A stretch of 64,000 nucleotides of DNA from Flavobacterium xueshanense (GCF_900112975.1 NZ_FONQ01000009.1:62001-126000); one strand, 5' to 3'. Numbered from the stretch's first letter, positions 1 through 8,396 are shown. Notes: a model not told the origin generated them from the letters alone. Numbers and translations: made by a program.

Positions 1-114
1 GAATTCTTCTTTGGAACGGACATCAATAATCTGTATTTTTTCATTTTGCTGAAGCGCTTGTTTTACTACTTCAACTTGAATGCATTCATTTGAGGAGCTA
101 TCTATTTCTTTCAT
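1..114 (-). CDS. Rhodanese-like domain protein, N-terminal part (runs off the window)
   Basis: Reading the minus strand from an ATG at 114 gives 38 codons open to the window edge. They end in the typical first rhodanese strand and turn (IQIIDVRSKEEF), where the Asp-Val-Arg of this fold sits. The catalytic cysteine loop would lie beyond the edge, so activity cannot be judged. The gene starts 10 bases after the stop of the MFS transporter gene, so the two are probably co-transcribed. Sulfur transfer is inferred from the fold and from the neighbouring sulfur genes. Confidence 0.75.
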   Translation of the reverse strand, partial: MKEIDSSSNECIQVEVVKQALQQNEKIQIIDVRSKEEF

Positions 115-124
115 GTCGTTTGAA

Positions 125-1354
125 TCAGTTAGTTGTCTTTTGTAAATGGTCTTTTGGCATTCGAACTTTGATTATTACTGATGATGCAATGGTGATAACT
201 CCTATCAATATAATGGCATAATTTACACCGAATAAATCAGCTGTTATTCCTGAAATAATTGCGCCTATCGCATATCCTAAATCCCTCCAAAGTCTGAATG
301 TACCAATACTTTCGGCTCTCTGATGCGGATTTGTCGCCTGTGCAATGGCGGATAAAAAAGTAGGATAAACTAACGCCGTTCCGAAACCCAAAAATGCTGA
401 AATTGCGGCCAACTGATAGAATGCTGCAGCAAAAGGAATAAAAAGTATCGCAATTCCCTGAAGTAACATTCCCCAAAACAACATCTTTTTTTTCGAATAA
501 ACATCTGACATTTTTCCGGTTACCAATTGTCCAAAACCCCAAACAGTAGGATAAATAGCGGTTATAATTCCAATATTCTGTGAATCATAATTCAAAGAAA
601 GCAACACAATAGGTAACAGTCCCCAAATCATGCCATCATTCAGGTTATTGACTAATCCTGCTTGTGTTATGGCGCTTAATGTTTTGTTTTTGAAAGTGGT
701 TTCGAGAAAAATATTATCTAATTTTTCAGTTTTATTCGTTGTGTTTTCTTGGTGAACAAATACTCGGGTATCTTTCACAAAAAACAAAGTCAATAAAAAA
801 CCAATTATCGAAATCCCAATTCCCAAATAAAAAGGGTAGGGCGTAATGCCATATTTTTGTGCAATGTAGCCTGACAGAAAAGCAACTAATCCAACGGCAA
901 AATAACCGGCAAACTCGTTGAGTCCCATCGCAAGTCCACGATCTTTTTCTCCAACCAAATCAATTTTCATCACCACTGTGCTGCTCCAGGTAAGTCCTTG
1001 ACTAATTCCCAATAAAATATTGGCAAAAATCACCCAGTTCCAAGATTCTGCATAAATTAAAATAAAAGGAATGGGAATGGCCAGAATCCAACCGAATAAA
1101 AGTAAATTTTTTCTTCCGAAACGGTTCGCCAGTTTGCCCGTAAAATAATTGGTAATGGCTTTTGTAATTCCAAAGGCAACGATGAAAGAGAGTATAGCCG
1201 TTTTTGAAGCAATGCCAAATTCAATCTCAGCAAATTTTGGAATAATGGTTCGTTCCATTCCTATCATTCCGCCGACAAAGGCATTGACAATAACCAAAAT
1301 AGTAAACTGTTTCCAATTTTCTTTCAGTCCAAGTTTGGTTGTATTTGTTTTCAA
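125..1354 (-). CDS. MFS transporter
   Basis: The 409-residue protein has about 12 hydrophobic segments in two halves and ends in a short charged tail, the normal MFS size and layout. The loop after helix 2 carries the family signature (GKLANRFGRKN, about residues 73-83). A degenerate copy (GKMSDVYSKKK) sits in the equivalent loop of the second half. It should be an inner-membrane proton-coupled transporter or exporter. The substrate cannot be read from sequence. It is followed 10 bases later by a rhodanese gene and preceded by a DUF202 gene on the same strand. An anion or sulfur-compound role is only a contextual guess. Confidence 0.85.
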   Translation of the reverse strand: MKTNTTKLGLKENWKQFTILVIVNAFVGGMIGMERTIIPKFAEIEFGIASKTAILSFIVAFGITKAITNYFTGKLANRFGRKNLLLFGWILAIPIPFILIYAESWNWVIFANILLGISQGLTWSSTVVMKIDLVGEKDRGLAMGLNEFAGYFAVGLVAFLSGYIAQKYGITPYPFYLGIGISIIGFLLTLFFVKDTRVFVHQENTTNKTEKLDNIFLETTFKNKTLSAITQAGLVNNLNDGMIWGLLPIVLLSLNYDSQNIGIITAIYPTVWGFGQLVTGKMSDVYSKKKMLFWGMLLQGIAILFIPFAAAFYQLAAISAFLGFGTALVYPTFLSAIAQATNPHQRAESIGTFRLWRDLGYAIGAIISGITADLFGVNYAIILIGVITIASSVIIKVRMPKDHLQKTTN

Positions 1355-1421
1355 TTGATGTAATTTATTAATTTAAAATCTTCGTTTGGAAAAGAAGTTA
1401 GGAACAAAAAAGTGTAAGTTT

Positions 1422-1730
1422 TTATAATTTGTAATATTCTAATTGGTAGTCACCTATGTGTTTTTTATTTTCTGCTATGGATTTTTTGTGTTTAAAATAG
1501 TTCACGGTTCCAAAAACAAAAATGATAAATGAAGTGACAAAAAGTGCGATTTCAATCAGTAAACTATTTTCAATTTTGAGCAGATTTCTCAAACTCAAAC
1601 CTGCAATCAAAAAATACATTGACGTTCTCAAAAAGGCAAGAAATGTGGATTGATTGGCCAAAGTTGTTCGTTGCAACGCTAATTTTTCTCTTAAAATTAA
1701 GTCTTTGTTTGCTGGTTTTTTCTCTTCCAT
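1422..1730 (-). CDS. DUF202 (YidH-like) small membrane protein
   Basis: About 102 residues from the chosen start. An upstream in-frame ATG at 1802 exists, but the extra 24 residues are low-complexity and not part of the family, so the MEEKK start at 1730 is preferred. The pattern LALQRTTLANQSTFLAFLRT followed by three hydrophobic segments is the DUF202 signature: a conserved basic stretch entering the first helix. Function is unknown. The family is a small inner-membrane protein. It lies 67 bases upstream of the MFS gene on the same strand and may share its transcript. Confidence 0.8.
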   Translation of the reverse strand: MEEKKPANKDLILREKLALQRTTLANQSTFLAFLRTSMYFLIAGLSLRNLLKIENSLLIEIALFVTSFIIFVFGTVNYFKHKKSIAENKKHIGDYQLEYYKL

Positions 1731-2006
1731 AGAATTGTATGTGTGTAATTGTTTGCAAAAAGTAGTTAAGTCGTTTTTGTTTTTTAAATAGCTAAAAATC
1801 ATTAATTTTTTATAAATAGACTATCAAATTTACTCTTTATTTAAGTCAATTTGAAAAATCAAATGCTTTAAAGATATTTACTAAACCAATTACCAATCCA
1901 ATCGCGTTAATTTCGCTTAAATCTCTGCTGCTGCATAAATAAGAATGCAGCTTAAAACAAAAAATCTCTTATTTTAAACTGCACACTATTTTAAAACTAT
2001 CGCTGT

Positions 2007-2324
2007 TTATTTACTTATCGCTTCGTTTACATCTTGCCAAGTACCACCATTTGTAACGTTTTTGAAACCATTTTGCTCCAAAATCATTTTGGCTTGACCG
2101 CTGCGATTACCGCTTCGGCAGAAAACAATAATATGATCTTTTTCTTTGAATTTTTCCAATTGGCTCGCCACTTGATCCAAAGGAATATTCGTTGAACCTT
2201 TTATGTGACCTTCTGCGAATTCTGACGGTGTGCGAACATCCACTAGGAAAGCACCTTCATTTATTATTTTTTCCATTTGTGTGGTGTCTTTTTTTGAAAA
2301 TATATTTTTAAAAATTCCGAACAT
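2007..2324 (-). CDS. Single-domain rhodanese sulfurtransferase
   Basis: A 105-residue protein consisting of one rhodanese domain. It has the entry motif FLVDVRTPSEFAEGHIKGS and the active-site loop CRSGNR, with the nucleophilic cysteine about residue 69. It lacks an export signal (the start MFGIFKNIF is short and amphipathic), so it is probably cytoplasmic. It begins 11 bases after the stop of the CstB-like gene at 2336-3736, which puts it in the same operon. It likely moves persulfide sulfur produced or consumed by that enzyme; the acceptor is not deducible. Confidence 0.88.
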   Translation of the reverse strand: MFGIFKNIFSKKDTTQMEKIINEGAFLVDVRTPSEFAEGHIKGSTNIPLDQVASQLEKFKEKDHIIVFCRSGNRSGQAKMILEQNGFKNVTNGGTWQDVNEAISK

Positions 2325-2335
2325 AATTGAGGTAT

Positions 2336-3736
2336 TTAGTATTCAATAGGATTATTTTGGCTCATCCACTCATTCATTCCAGCAGAATAGTTGAGCACAT
2401 TTTTATAACCATTTCGCGTTAATAATGAATAGGCAATTGCTGCCCTGTCACCGCCTTGGCAATGGATTAATACTTTTTTATCTTTACTTATTTTGTCCAG
2501 ATTATTTACTAAAGTACCTACAAATACATTGTCAGCTCCTTTGATATGACCTGCATTGTATTCCGCAACACCACGAAGGTCAACAACTTGAACATCTTTT
2601 TCTTGTTGTAAGGCTTTAAATTCTTCTATTGTAATTTGATCTACTTTCTCCAAAGAACCGCCATTTTCTTCCCATATTTTCGTAGAAGGAATGTACCCGT
2701 GAATGTTGTCTAATCCAATTCGCATTAGTTTTCTGGTCAAATCATCTAATTGTGATTCGTCGGCAAGCAACATAAAAGGTTCTTCATACGTAAGAAACCA
2801 TCCTGCCCAAGTGGCAAATGAATTATTCCCTTGAATGTTGATGCTTCCCGGAATAAATCCTTTAGAAAATTCCGTTTTATCTCTTGCATCAATCAATTTG
2901 ATTCCTTTTTCCACAGCTGCTTTTAACTCGCTATAATCCAGTTGTTTTAATTTTGGAACAGTTGTAAGAAGCGGACGATCAACTTTATTTAGTTTTTTCA
3001 TCATCGCAAAATATTTTGGCGGTTCCGGTTGGTCTTCCAATAAATATTTTACAAATCCAGTTTCATCATTTTTATGTTGAAAAGCCCAGTTTCGTATTTT
3101 TTCATATCCTACAGTACTGCTTGGAACGGCTCCTAATGCTTTTCCACAAGCAGAACCTGCTCCATGACCTGGCCATACTTGAATATAATCAGGTAATGCA
3201 TCAAATTTATTAATGGATTGATACATTTGTTTGGCACCAATGTCTTGTGTTCCTTTCATTCCTGCTGCTTTTTCAAGCAAATCGGGTCTTCCTATATCAC
3301 CAACAAATACAAAGTCACCGGTAAATAACATTACGGGTTCATCGCTTGCGGGAGTATCTGTTAACAGAAAACTGATGCTTTCCGGAGTATGTCCAGGCGT
3401 GTGAACTACTTCAATTTTTAAGTTTCCTACTTTTAGAACATCACCATCTCTCACGTCAATATGAGGGAATTCATATTTCCAATCGGGTCCACCTTCCGCT
3501 GAAAGGTACATTTCTGCTCCCGTCAAAGCGGCTAATTCTCTGGAACCTGCAAGGAAATCAGCATGAATGTGTGTTTCTAAAATATGAGTAATTTTCATAT
3601 TGTTCTGCTTGGCAATTTCAAGGTAGGTGTCAACATCCCTTTTAGGATCGATAACTGCGGCTACACCTGCTTTTTGACAGCCAATAAAATAACTTGCCTG
3701 AGCAAGACTCTTGTCGTAAATGTGTTGAAAATACAT
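2336..3736 (-). CDS. CstB-like persulfide dioxygenase with two rhodanese domains (copy 1)
   Basis: 466 residues. The N-terminal ~240 residues form an ETHE1-type metallo-beta-lactamase domain with the metal motif THIHADFLAG, a second His in HTPGHTPES, an Asp in FTGDFVFVGDIGRPD and a late PGHGAGS. The middle domain (about 270-365) is rhodanese-like but has no cysteine at the active-site position (LLADE), i.e. a pseudo-rhodanese. The last domain (about 370-466) has an active loop CQGGDR. This order matches CstB-type persulfide dioxygenase-sulfurtransferases, which oxidise low-molecular-weight persulfide and release thiosulfate. Function is inferred from the architecture. It heads an operon with the single rhodanese and has a Crp/Fnr-like site at 3799-3812. 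Confidence 0.88.
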   Translation of the reverse strand: MYFQHIYDKSLAQASYFIGCQKAGVAAVIDPKRDVDTYLEIAKQNNMKITHILETHIHADFLAGSRELAALTGAEMYLSAEGGPDWKYEFPHIDVRDGDVLKVGNLKIEVVHTPGHTPESISFLLTDTPASDEPVMLFTGDFVFVGDIGRPDLLEKAAGMKGTQDIGAKQMYQSINKFDALPDYIQVWPGHGAGSACGKALGAVPSSTVGYEKIRNWAFQHKNDETGFVKYLLEDQPEPPKYFAMMKKLNKVDRPLLTTVPKLKQLDYSELKAAVEKGIKLIDARDKTEFSKGFIPGSINIQGNNSFATWAGWFLTYEEPFMLLADESQLDDLTRKLMRIGLDNIHGYIPSTKIWEENGGSLEKVDQITIEEFKALQQEKDVQVVDLRGVAEYNAGHIKGADNVFVGTLVNNLDKISKDKKVLIHCQGGDRAAIAYSLLTRNGYKNVLNYSAGMNEWMSQNNPIEY

Positions 3737-3798
3737 ATCGTTTTTTTTTTAGTTTCTAATTTATTGGACAAAATTAAGTCATGCTTTTATTAAAATTG

Positions 3799-3812
3799 GT
3801 GACTAATGTTAC
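3799..3812. promoter_or_regulatory. Crp/Fnr-like operator, site 1
   Basis: GTGACTAATGTTAC, an imperfect palindrome 63 bases upstream of the first CstB-like gene (start 3736). It continues as ATAGCGG, a tail shared with the sites upstream of the second CstB copy and, loosely, of sqr and tauE. Seen directly; the regulator is inferred. Confidence 0.6.
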
Positions 3813-3820
3813 ATAGCGGT

Positions 3821-4489
3821 TTACAACTGAATTATTTTGCCTGTATGCACGTCATAGCGCATGGAAATAATTTTAGTTTTATGTTCTTTTACAATTAAAT
3901 TTTCCTGAACAAGCCTATTTGAATGTTCAATATTAGCATTAATACAACCTAATACATTGTCTTGTTTTGGCGTTTGTTTTTCGGCTTCCTGCTCCTCTTT
4001 TTCCTCTGCGATAGTTTCCACAATGTCATCAATGTGATTTAGGTGCTTTTTGTAATCATTATTTTTATCACCAATGTACGCTTTAATAGCACCACATTCT
4101 GTATGTCCCAAAATGACAATTACTTTAACATCGAGATGCTCAACTGCATATTCAATGCTCCCCATATCAATATCAGAAATTAGGTTTCCAGCATTTCTGA
4201 TTACGAATAAATCGCCTATCCCTTGATCGAACAGAATTTCAGGCGAAACTCTGCTGTCTGAACAAGTGACTACAATGGCGAAAGGATGTTGTACGTTTTG
4301 ATTTTCTAAAACTGATTTTTTATTTTGATGGGGATGAATTGTTTTTTCTTCTAAAAAGCGTTGATTCCCGGAAACTAATTTTTCTAATGGAGTCTGGTTT
4401 TTATTTTCTTCTAATTTTTTTGTATCATTTTTATCACATCCGGTTGCAGCGAGCAACATCAAGAAGGAGACTAAAATTATTTTTTTCAT
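3821..4489 (-). CDS. Beta-class carbonic anhydrase, lipoprotein
   Basis: 222 residues. It starts with a lipoprotein signal peptide whose lipobox ends AATGC (Cys18), so the enzyme should be lipid-anchored in the periplasm or outer envelope. Zinc ligands are visible: CSDSR (Cys76, Asp78, Arg80) and GHTEC (His129, Cys132). A Glu/Lys-rich insert sits near 165-175. It interconverts CO2 and bicarbonate. It lies between the two CstB-like genes and has its own Crp/Fnr-like site at 4544-4557, so it seems co-regulated with sulfide handling. Beta-CA homologues can also hydrolyse CS2 or COS; there is no sequence proof of that here. Confidence 0.9.
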   Translation of the reverse strand: MKKIILVSFLMLLAATGCDKNDTKKLEENKNQTPLEKLVSGNQRFLEEKTIHPHQNKKSVLENQNVQHPFAIVVTCSDSRVSPEILFDQGIGDLFVIRNAGNLISDIDMGSIEYAVEHLDVKVIVILGHTECGAIKAYIGDKNNDYKKHLNHIDDIVETIAEEKEEQEAEKQTPKQDNVLGCINANIEHSNRLVQENLIVKEHKTKIISMRYDVHTGKIIQL

Positions 4490-4543
4490 TATACTTTATC
4501 TATTATTTTCCTTCAAAAATACTGACAGCAATGCTTTTGGATA

Positions 4544-4557
4544 GTGACTATTATCAC
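4544..4557. promoter_or_regulatory. Crp/Fnr-like operator, site 2
   Basis: GTGACTATTATCAC, a perfect GTGA-N6-TCAC palindrome 55 bases upstream of the carbonic anhydrase start at 4489. One of seven related sites in the first 10.6 kb. Confidence 0.62.
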
Positions 4558-4621
4558 TTTGGAACAAAAAAAAGAGAGGACCTTTTCAGATTCTCTCTCT
4601 TTATATAGAACAAAACTTGTT

Positions 4622-6037
4622 TTATAGTAATGTTGTCGGACATACATAATCCGTTTTTGGGAGGCTTGTTTCTGTAATTTCTGTAAAACCGCCAATAACA
4701 TCAACAAAATTATCCCAACCACGCATTTTTAGAATTGATGCCGCCAACATACTACGATAACCTCCGGCGCAATGCAGGATGAATGGTTTTTCTTTTGGAA
4801 ATTCAGCCAAGTGACTGTTGATTTCGTTTAACGGAATATTTATTGCTCCTACCAAATGTTCCGATAAATATTCGCTTTTCTTTCTGACATCAAAAACGGG
4901 AATTTCCTCGTTTTTTAGTTTTTCTTCCAATTCTGTTGCAGTAATTCGGGTGAGTGTATCCACCTCTTTGCCCGCTTTTTTCCATGATTCAAAACCATCT
5001 TTTAAGTATCCAATTGTACTATCGTAACCTATTCGAGATAGACGAACCATACTTTCTTCTTCTTTTCCCAGGTCGGTAACTATTAGTATTTCTTGTTTAA
5101 TATCGGGAATCATTTCGCCTACCCACATGGCAAAATTACCGTCTAAACCAATGTTAATGCTGTTTGGGATAAATCCATTTGCAAATTCTGATGCCAATCG
5201 GGTATCTAAAATTAAGGCACGAGTTTCATTGGCAATCAATTCAAACTCTTCCGGATTTAAAGGTTTATTTGCTTTTTTAAGCACAGCATCTAAACTTTCG
5301 TAGCCATTGATGTTCATTAAAACATTAGCCGGAAAATAGCCCGGAGGATTTGTTAATCCTGTTAGTACCGCAGTAACAAACTCATCTTCGGTCATTTTTG
5401 GGTTCAGGGCGTAGTTGGTTTTCTTTTGGTTGCCCAACGTATCGGTAGTTTCTTTACTCATCATTTTTCCGCAAGCGGAACCCGCTCCATGATTGGGATA
5501 TACAATTAAATCATCAGACAAAGGCATGATTTTGTTTCGTAAGGATTGGTAAAGATGTCTGGCCAGTTTGTCTTGGGTCAAATCAGCCACAACGTGTTGC
5601 GCTAAATCGGGACGGCCTACATCCCCAATAAGCAGGGTGTCGCCAGTTATGATTCCGTGCTCTTTTCCGTTCTCGTCTATTAACAGAAAAGTAGTACTTT
5701 CCATGGTGTGTCCTGGTGTATGAATCACTTTTACTTTGTAGTTTCCAATTTCAAAAATTTGTCCGTCTTTGGCAGTAATAATTTCATAAGCCGGTTTCGC
5801 TGTTGGACCGTAAACAATTTTCGCATCTGTTTTATTGGCTAAATCCAAATGTCCCGAAACAAAATCAGCATGGAAATGAGTCAGAAAAACGTACTTAATT
5901 TTAGCATTGTCTTTAAATGCTCTATCGATGTAAGGCTGTACTTCGCGTAATGGATCAAAAATGGCAGCCTCTCCGTTACTTTCTAAATAATAGGCTGCGT
6001 GAGCAATACATCCGGTATAAATTTGTTCGATTTTCAT
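4622..6037 (-). CDS. CstB-like persulfide dioxygenase with two rhodanese domains (copy 2)
   Basis: 471 residues with the same three-domain layout as the protein at 2336-3736, but clearly diverged. The MBL/ETHE1 domain carries THFHADFVSG, HTPGHTMES, TGDTLLIGDVGRPD and PNHGAGS. The middle rhodanese-like domain lacks the cysteine (IVTDLGKEEE). The C-terminal rhodanese has CAGGYR. Iron-dependent oxidation of persulfides coupled to sulfur transfer is the family role. Two Crp/Fnr-like palindromes (6098-6111 and 6146-6159) precede it. Why two paralogues are kept is unknown; they may prefer different persulfide carriers. Confidence 0.88.
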   Translation of the reverse strand: MKIEQIYTGCIAHAAYYLESNGEAAIFDPLREVQPYIDRAFKDNAKIKYVFLTHFHADFVSGHLDLANKTDAKIVYGPTAKPAYEIITAKDGQIFEIGNYKVKVIHTPGHTMESTTFLLIDENGKEHGIITGDTLLIGDVGRPDLAQHVVADLTQDKLARHLYQSLRNKIMPLSDDLIVYPNHGAGSACGKMMSKETTDTLGNQKKTNYALNPKMTEDEFVTAVLTGLTNPPGYFPANVLMNINGYESLDAVLKKANKPLNPEEFELIANETRALILDTRLASEFANGFIPNSINIGLDGNFAMWVGEMIPDIKQEILIVTDLGKEEESMVRLSRIGYDSTIGYLKDGFESWKKAGKEVDTLTRITATELEEKLKNEEIPVFDVRKKSEYLSEHLVGAINIPLNEINSHLAEFPKEKPFILHCAGGYRSMLAASILKMRGWDNFVDVIGGFTEITETSLPKTDYVCPTTLL

Positions 6038-6097
6038 AATATTATGTTTTTTTAATTATTGATAGGGCAAAATTAGGAGGCACATTTTTAAACTAAA

Positions 6098-6111
6098 GTG
6101 ATAATTATCAT
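6098..6111. promoter_or_regulatory. Crp/Fnr-like operator, site 3
   Basis: GTGATAATTATCAT, 61 bases upstream of the second CstB-like gene. It is the proximal member of a pair whose centres are 48 bases apart. Confidence 0.6.
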
Positions 6112-6145
6112 AAGAAAATAATTATTTTAGTATTAATTATAGTAT

Positions 6146-6159
6146 GTGATAAATGTCAC
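6146..6159. promoter_or_regulatory. Crp/Fnr-like operator, site 4
   Basis: GTGATAAATGTCAC inside TGTGATAAATGTCACA, which fits the classical TGTGA-N6-TCACA consensus exactly. Distal site of the pair upstream of the second CstB-like gene; followed by the shared tail TAGCG. Confidence 0.68.
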
Positions 6160-6202
6160 ATAGCGATTTGAATTTGAATGCATTACAAGGTATAGGCAAA
6201 AT

Positions 6203-6230
6203 AAAGAGACCTCCAAATCTGAAGGTCTTT
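6203..6230 (-). terminator. Probable terminator of the ABC gene
   Basis: An AGACCT / AGGTCT hairpin with flanking T-rich tracts, about 100 bases past the stop of the ATPase gene at 6332. Oriented for minus-strand transcripts, but T-rich on both sides. Confidence 0.55.
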
Positions 6231-6331
6231 TCTGTATTTTTTTAAATGCAGATTAATGCGTTGAAACTAAGAAATTCGTATTATTTTGGCACAACTATTT
6301 CCTTAAAAAAAATTTTTTTTTATAAAAGAAT

Positions 6332-7000
6332 TCAGCCGGCCATTTCTATAATTCTATCGTTCGCTTTTGCAAAATCATTGTCGTGAGTTACCGCAATCAC
6401 CGTTTGTTTAAACTCAGTCGTCAGATGTTTGAACAAATCAAAAACAATTGCTGCATTTTTACTGTCTAAATTCCCTGTTGCTTCATCGCCCATAATGATT
6501 TTTGGGTCGTTTATTAATGTTCTGGCAATGGCAACACGCTGTTGTTGTCCACCTGAAAGTTTGGAATCTGGTTTTAATGCCTGGTCTTTCAAATCTAATT
6601 TTTCTAAAATGGAATACGCTCTCGATTCAATTTCTTCTTTGGAATATTTCCCTAATTTGAGTGCCGGTATCATCACGTTTTTTAAACTTGAAAATTCAGG
6701 TAATAAATAATGGAACTGGAAAACAAAACCTATTTTTTCATTGCGAATGGTAGCTAACTGTTCTTTTGTTTTTTGGGTTAAATTTTCACCGTCCAAAATA
6801 ATATTTCCATCATAATCCGTATCCATTGTAGAAAGAAGGTATAACAAAGTCGATTTTCCAGAACCTGATTTTCCAACCATGGTTACAAATTCCCCTTTGT
6901 GAATGTCAAAAGAGATGTCGTTCAAAACCTTAAATTTAGCGGGTTCGTAAAAATATTTACTAACTCCTTTTGCCTGTAATAATAGTTCTGATTGTATCAT
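6332..7000 (-). CDS. ABC transporter ATP-binding protein (MacB/LolD type)
   Basis: 222 residues, the usual length. Walker A is GKSGSGKST (about 43-51), the signature is LSGGQQQR, Walker B is IIMGDEATGNLD, and the switch His lies in VTHDND. In this subfamily the Walker B region usually reads DEPTGNLD, so the Pro is replaced by Ala. The domain would power a MacB-type tripartite efflux or lipoprotein exporter. Its ATG overlaps the stop of the permease remnant by 4 bases (ATGA), showing it was the last gene of an efflux operon. With the permease reduced to a fragment, this ATPase has no intact partner in the window and may be an orphan. Confidence 0.88.
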   Translation of the reverse strand: MIQSELLLQAKGVSKYFYEPAKFKVLNDISFDIHKGEFVTMVGKSGSGKSTLLYLLSTMDTDYDGNIILDGENLTQKTKEQLATIRNEKIGFVFQFHYLLPEFSSLKNVMIPALKLGKYSKEEIESRAYSILEKLDLKDQALKPDSKLSGGQQQRVAIARTLINDPKIIMGDEATGNLDSKNAAIVFDLFKHLTTEFKQTVIAVTHDNDFAKANDRIIEMAG

Positions 7001-7656
7001 TTTCTAAAAATTGTTATTGGATCTAATTTCGCTGCTTTTCTGGCCGGAATATAACCCGCCAATGTGGTTACAATTAACCCGAAGCCTATACCCAATCCAA
7101 AGAATTTTGGAAAAAACCGAATCGGGAAAAACCTTATATCACGGCCAACCCACATATTACCCATTACTTTTACTAAAATCATCGCTAACAACAAACCAAA
7201 TGCAATCCCGATTAATCCAATAACAATGGCTTCTTTTACAAAAATTCGGATGACATCTTTGCCCGAAAAACCAATGGCTTTTAGAATCGCGATATCATTC
7301 AGTTTTTCCATAATGGTCATATTCAAAATATTGTAAATGCCAAAATGTCCAATTTGTGTTTCCTTAAAAGTACCGGGAACACCGCCAAAGATTTGTGCCG
7401 GCAAATAATTAGTAGGCAACTGTAAATTATCTGTTGCCGAAGCCATGGCATTTCCTCGTGGATTAAACGCATTTATTTTTGAAATTAAAGTTTGGTACTT
7501 TGACAATGCTACTTGTTCCTTCGAAATTTTAAGCACTGCCGTATTTTTTTCGGCGTAGAGCAAAACGGCATCAATGTTTGTGAAGGAAAGTTTTTCCTGC
7601 GCTTACAACTCAAAACTGAGCAGTAGCAGTAATAAAATTCGGAATGTATTTTTCAT
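6997..7656 (-). pseudogene. Deletion fusion: TolC-family N terminus joined in frame to FtsX-type ABC permease C terminus
   Basis: From an ATG at 7656 the frame reads a signal-peptide start (MKNTFRILLLLLLSFEL), an in-frame TAA at 7603-7605, then AQEKLSFTNIDAVLLYA and a long helix plus NLQLPTNYLPAQIFGG, the opening of a TolC-like outer-membrane efflux protein. Near 7345 it changes within one codon run to FGIYNILNMTIMEKLNDIAI and three membrane segments ending ARKAAKLDP, the C-terminal third of an FtsX/MacB permease. The rest of tolC, a presumed membrane-fusion gene and the permease N terminus are missing. The frame is preserved across the join, so 6997-7563 stays open. Both partners are non-functional as they stand. 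An assembly collapse is an alternative explanation. Confidence 0.8.
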
Positions 7657-8237
7657 TTTAAATGAATTAATGTTAACATAGCGAGTATCATTTTATTCCC
7701 TTCGATTTCAATGTCAAATTGGAATTCGGCCATGCGCCATTTGTACATTTGGAGTCGGAAAGTTCCCATTACGATGTGCGTTAAATCATCCGCTGAAATG
7801 GCTTTTGTGAAAACGCCTGATTGTTGACCTTCAATAAGCAGCGGTTTTTAATGTTTAATTTTTACATTCATTATTTTATAAATCATTTCGTTGATGCGCT
7901 GGCTTTCTTCCATTAATCCATCAGAAAAAACTGCGACGACAAAATGTGGGTTTTGTTAAAAAAACGAATACTGATTCTGAAATAATCGAACAAATTGCTC
8001 TTTTTGATTTTCTTTTATCGAACGAGATGCTGTTAATCTTTCGTCCATATTTGTAGCCAGAAAATCAAGCAATGCATAGATTATTTCCTCTTTGCTTTCA
8101 AAATGTCTATAAATAGCACTTTCAGAGAATTGCATGGCTGCGGCCAATTTTTTAATGGTTAAACCACTGACACCCGACGAAGTGAGAATGTTTCCGGTGG
8201 CTTTGATTATTTCCAATTGTTTGTCTGACATTTTCAT
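7653..8237 (-). pseudogene. TetR-family regulator with two in-frame stop codons
   Basis: The first 93 residues hold a normal TetR helix-turn-helix (about 23-47: SGLTIKKLAAAMQFSESAIY, then RHFESKEEI). Translation stops at TAA 7956-7958. The same frame continues for the ligand domain (PHFVVAVFSDGLMEESQRI), meets a second TAA at 7848-7850, resumes as KPLLIEGQQSGVFTKA, and ends with TGA at 7653-7655. That stop overlaps the tolC ATG by 4 bases. Full length would be 194 codons, normal for TetR. The DNA-binding part may still be made as a short protein, but dimerisation would be lost. It sat at the head of the efflux operon. Confidence 0.82.
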
Positions 8238-8261
8238 TTTAAATTGGTTTTAATACGAGTA

Positions 8262-8275
8262 AGTGAATGTTCACT
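8262..8275. promoter_or_regulatory. Probable TetR operator
   Basis: AGTGAATGTTCACT is a perfect 14-base palindrome 24 bases before the tetR ATG, in the form and place of an autoregulatory TetR-family operator. Confidence 0.6.
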
Positions 8276-8308
8276 CTGTAAATTTCCGAATACTAATACC
8301 GTTAAAAA

Positions 8309-8322
8309 GTGATAATTTTCAC
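8309..8322. promoter_or_regulatory. Crp/Fnr-like operator, site 5
   Basis: GTGATAATTTTCAC, a perfect GTGA-N6-TCAC match, 72 bases upstream of tetR. It suggests the efflux operon once belonged to the same regulon as the sulfur genes. Confidence 0.58.
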
Positions 8323-8332
8323 ACAAGCCAAA

Positions 8333-8368
8333 ATAAAAAAATCCCTTTCAGTTTGACTTGAAAGGGAT
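8333..8368 (-). terminator. Terminator of the sqr gene
   Basis: A 10-base perfect stem (ATCCCTTTCA / TGAAAGGGAT) with an 8-base loop, followed on the minus strand by a run of T. It lies 29 bases past the sqr stop. Confidence 0.85.
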
Positions 8369-8396
8369 AACAAATTAAAAATCTAGGTATTAATGA

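Noticed and set aside
1930..1951. Terminator after the single rhodanese gene
   Set aside because: GCTGCAT/ATGCAGC can pair, but the stem is short and no T tract follows on the minus strand.
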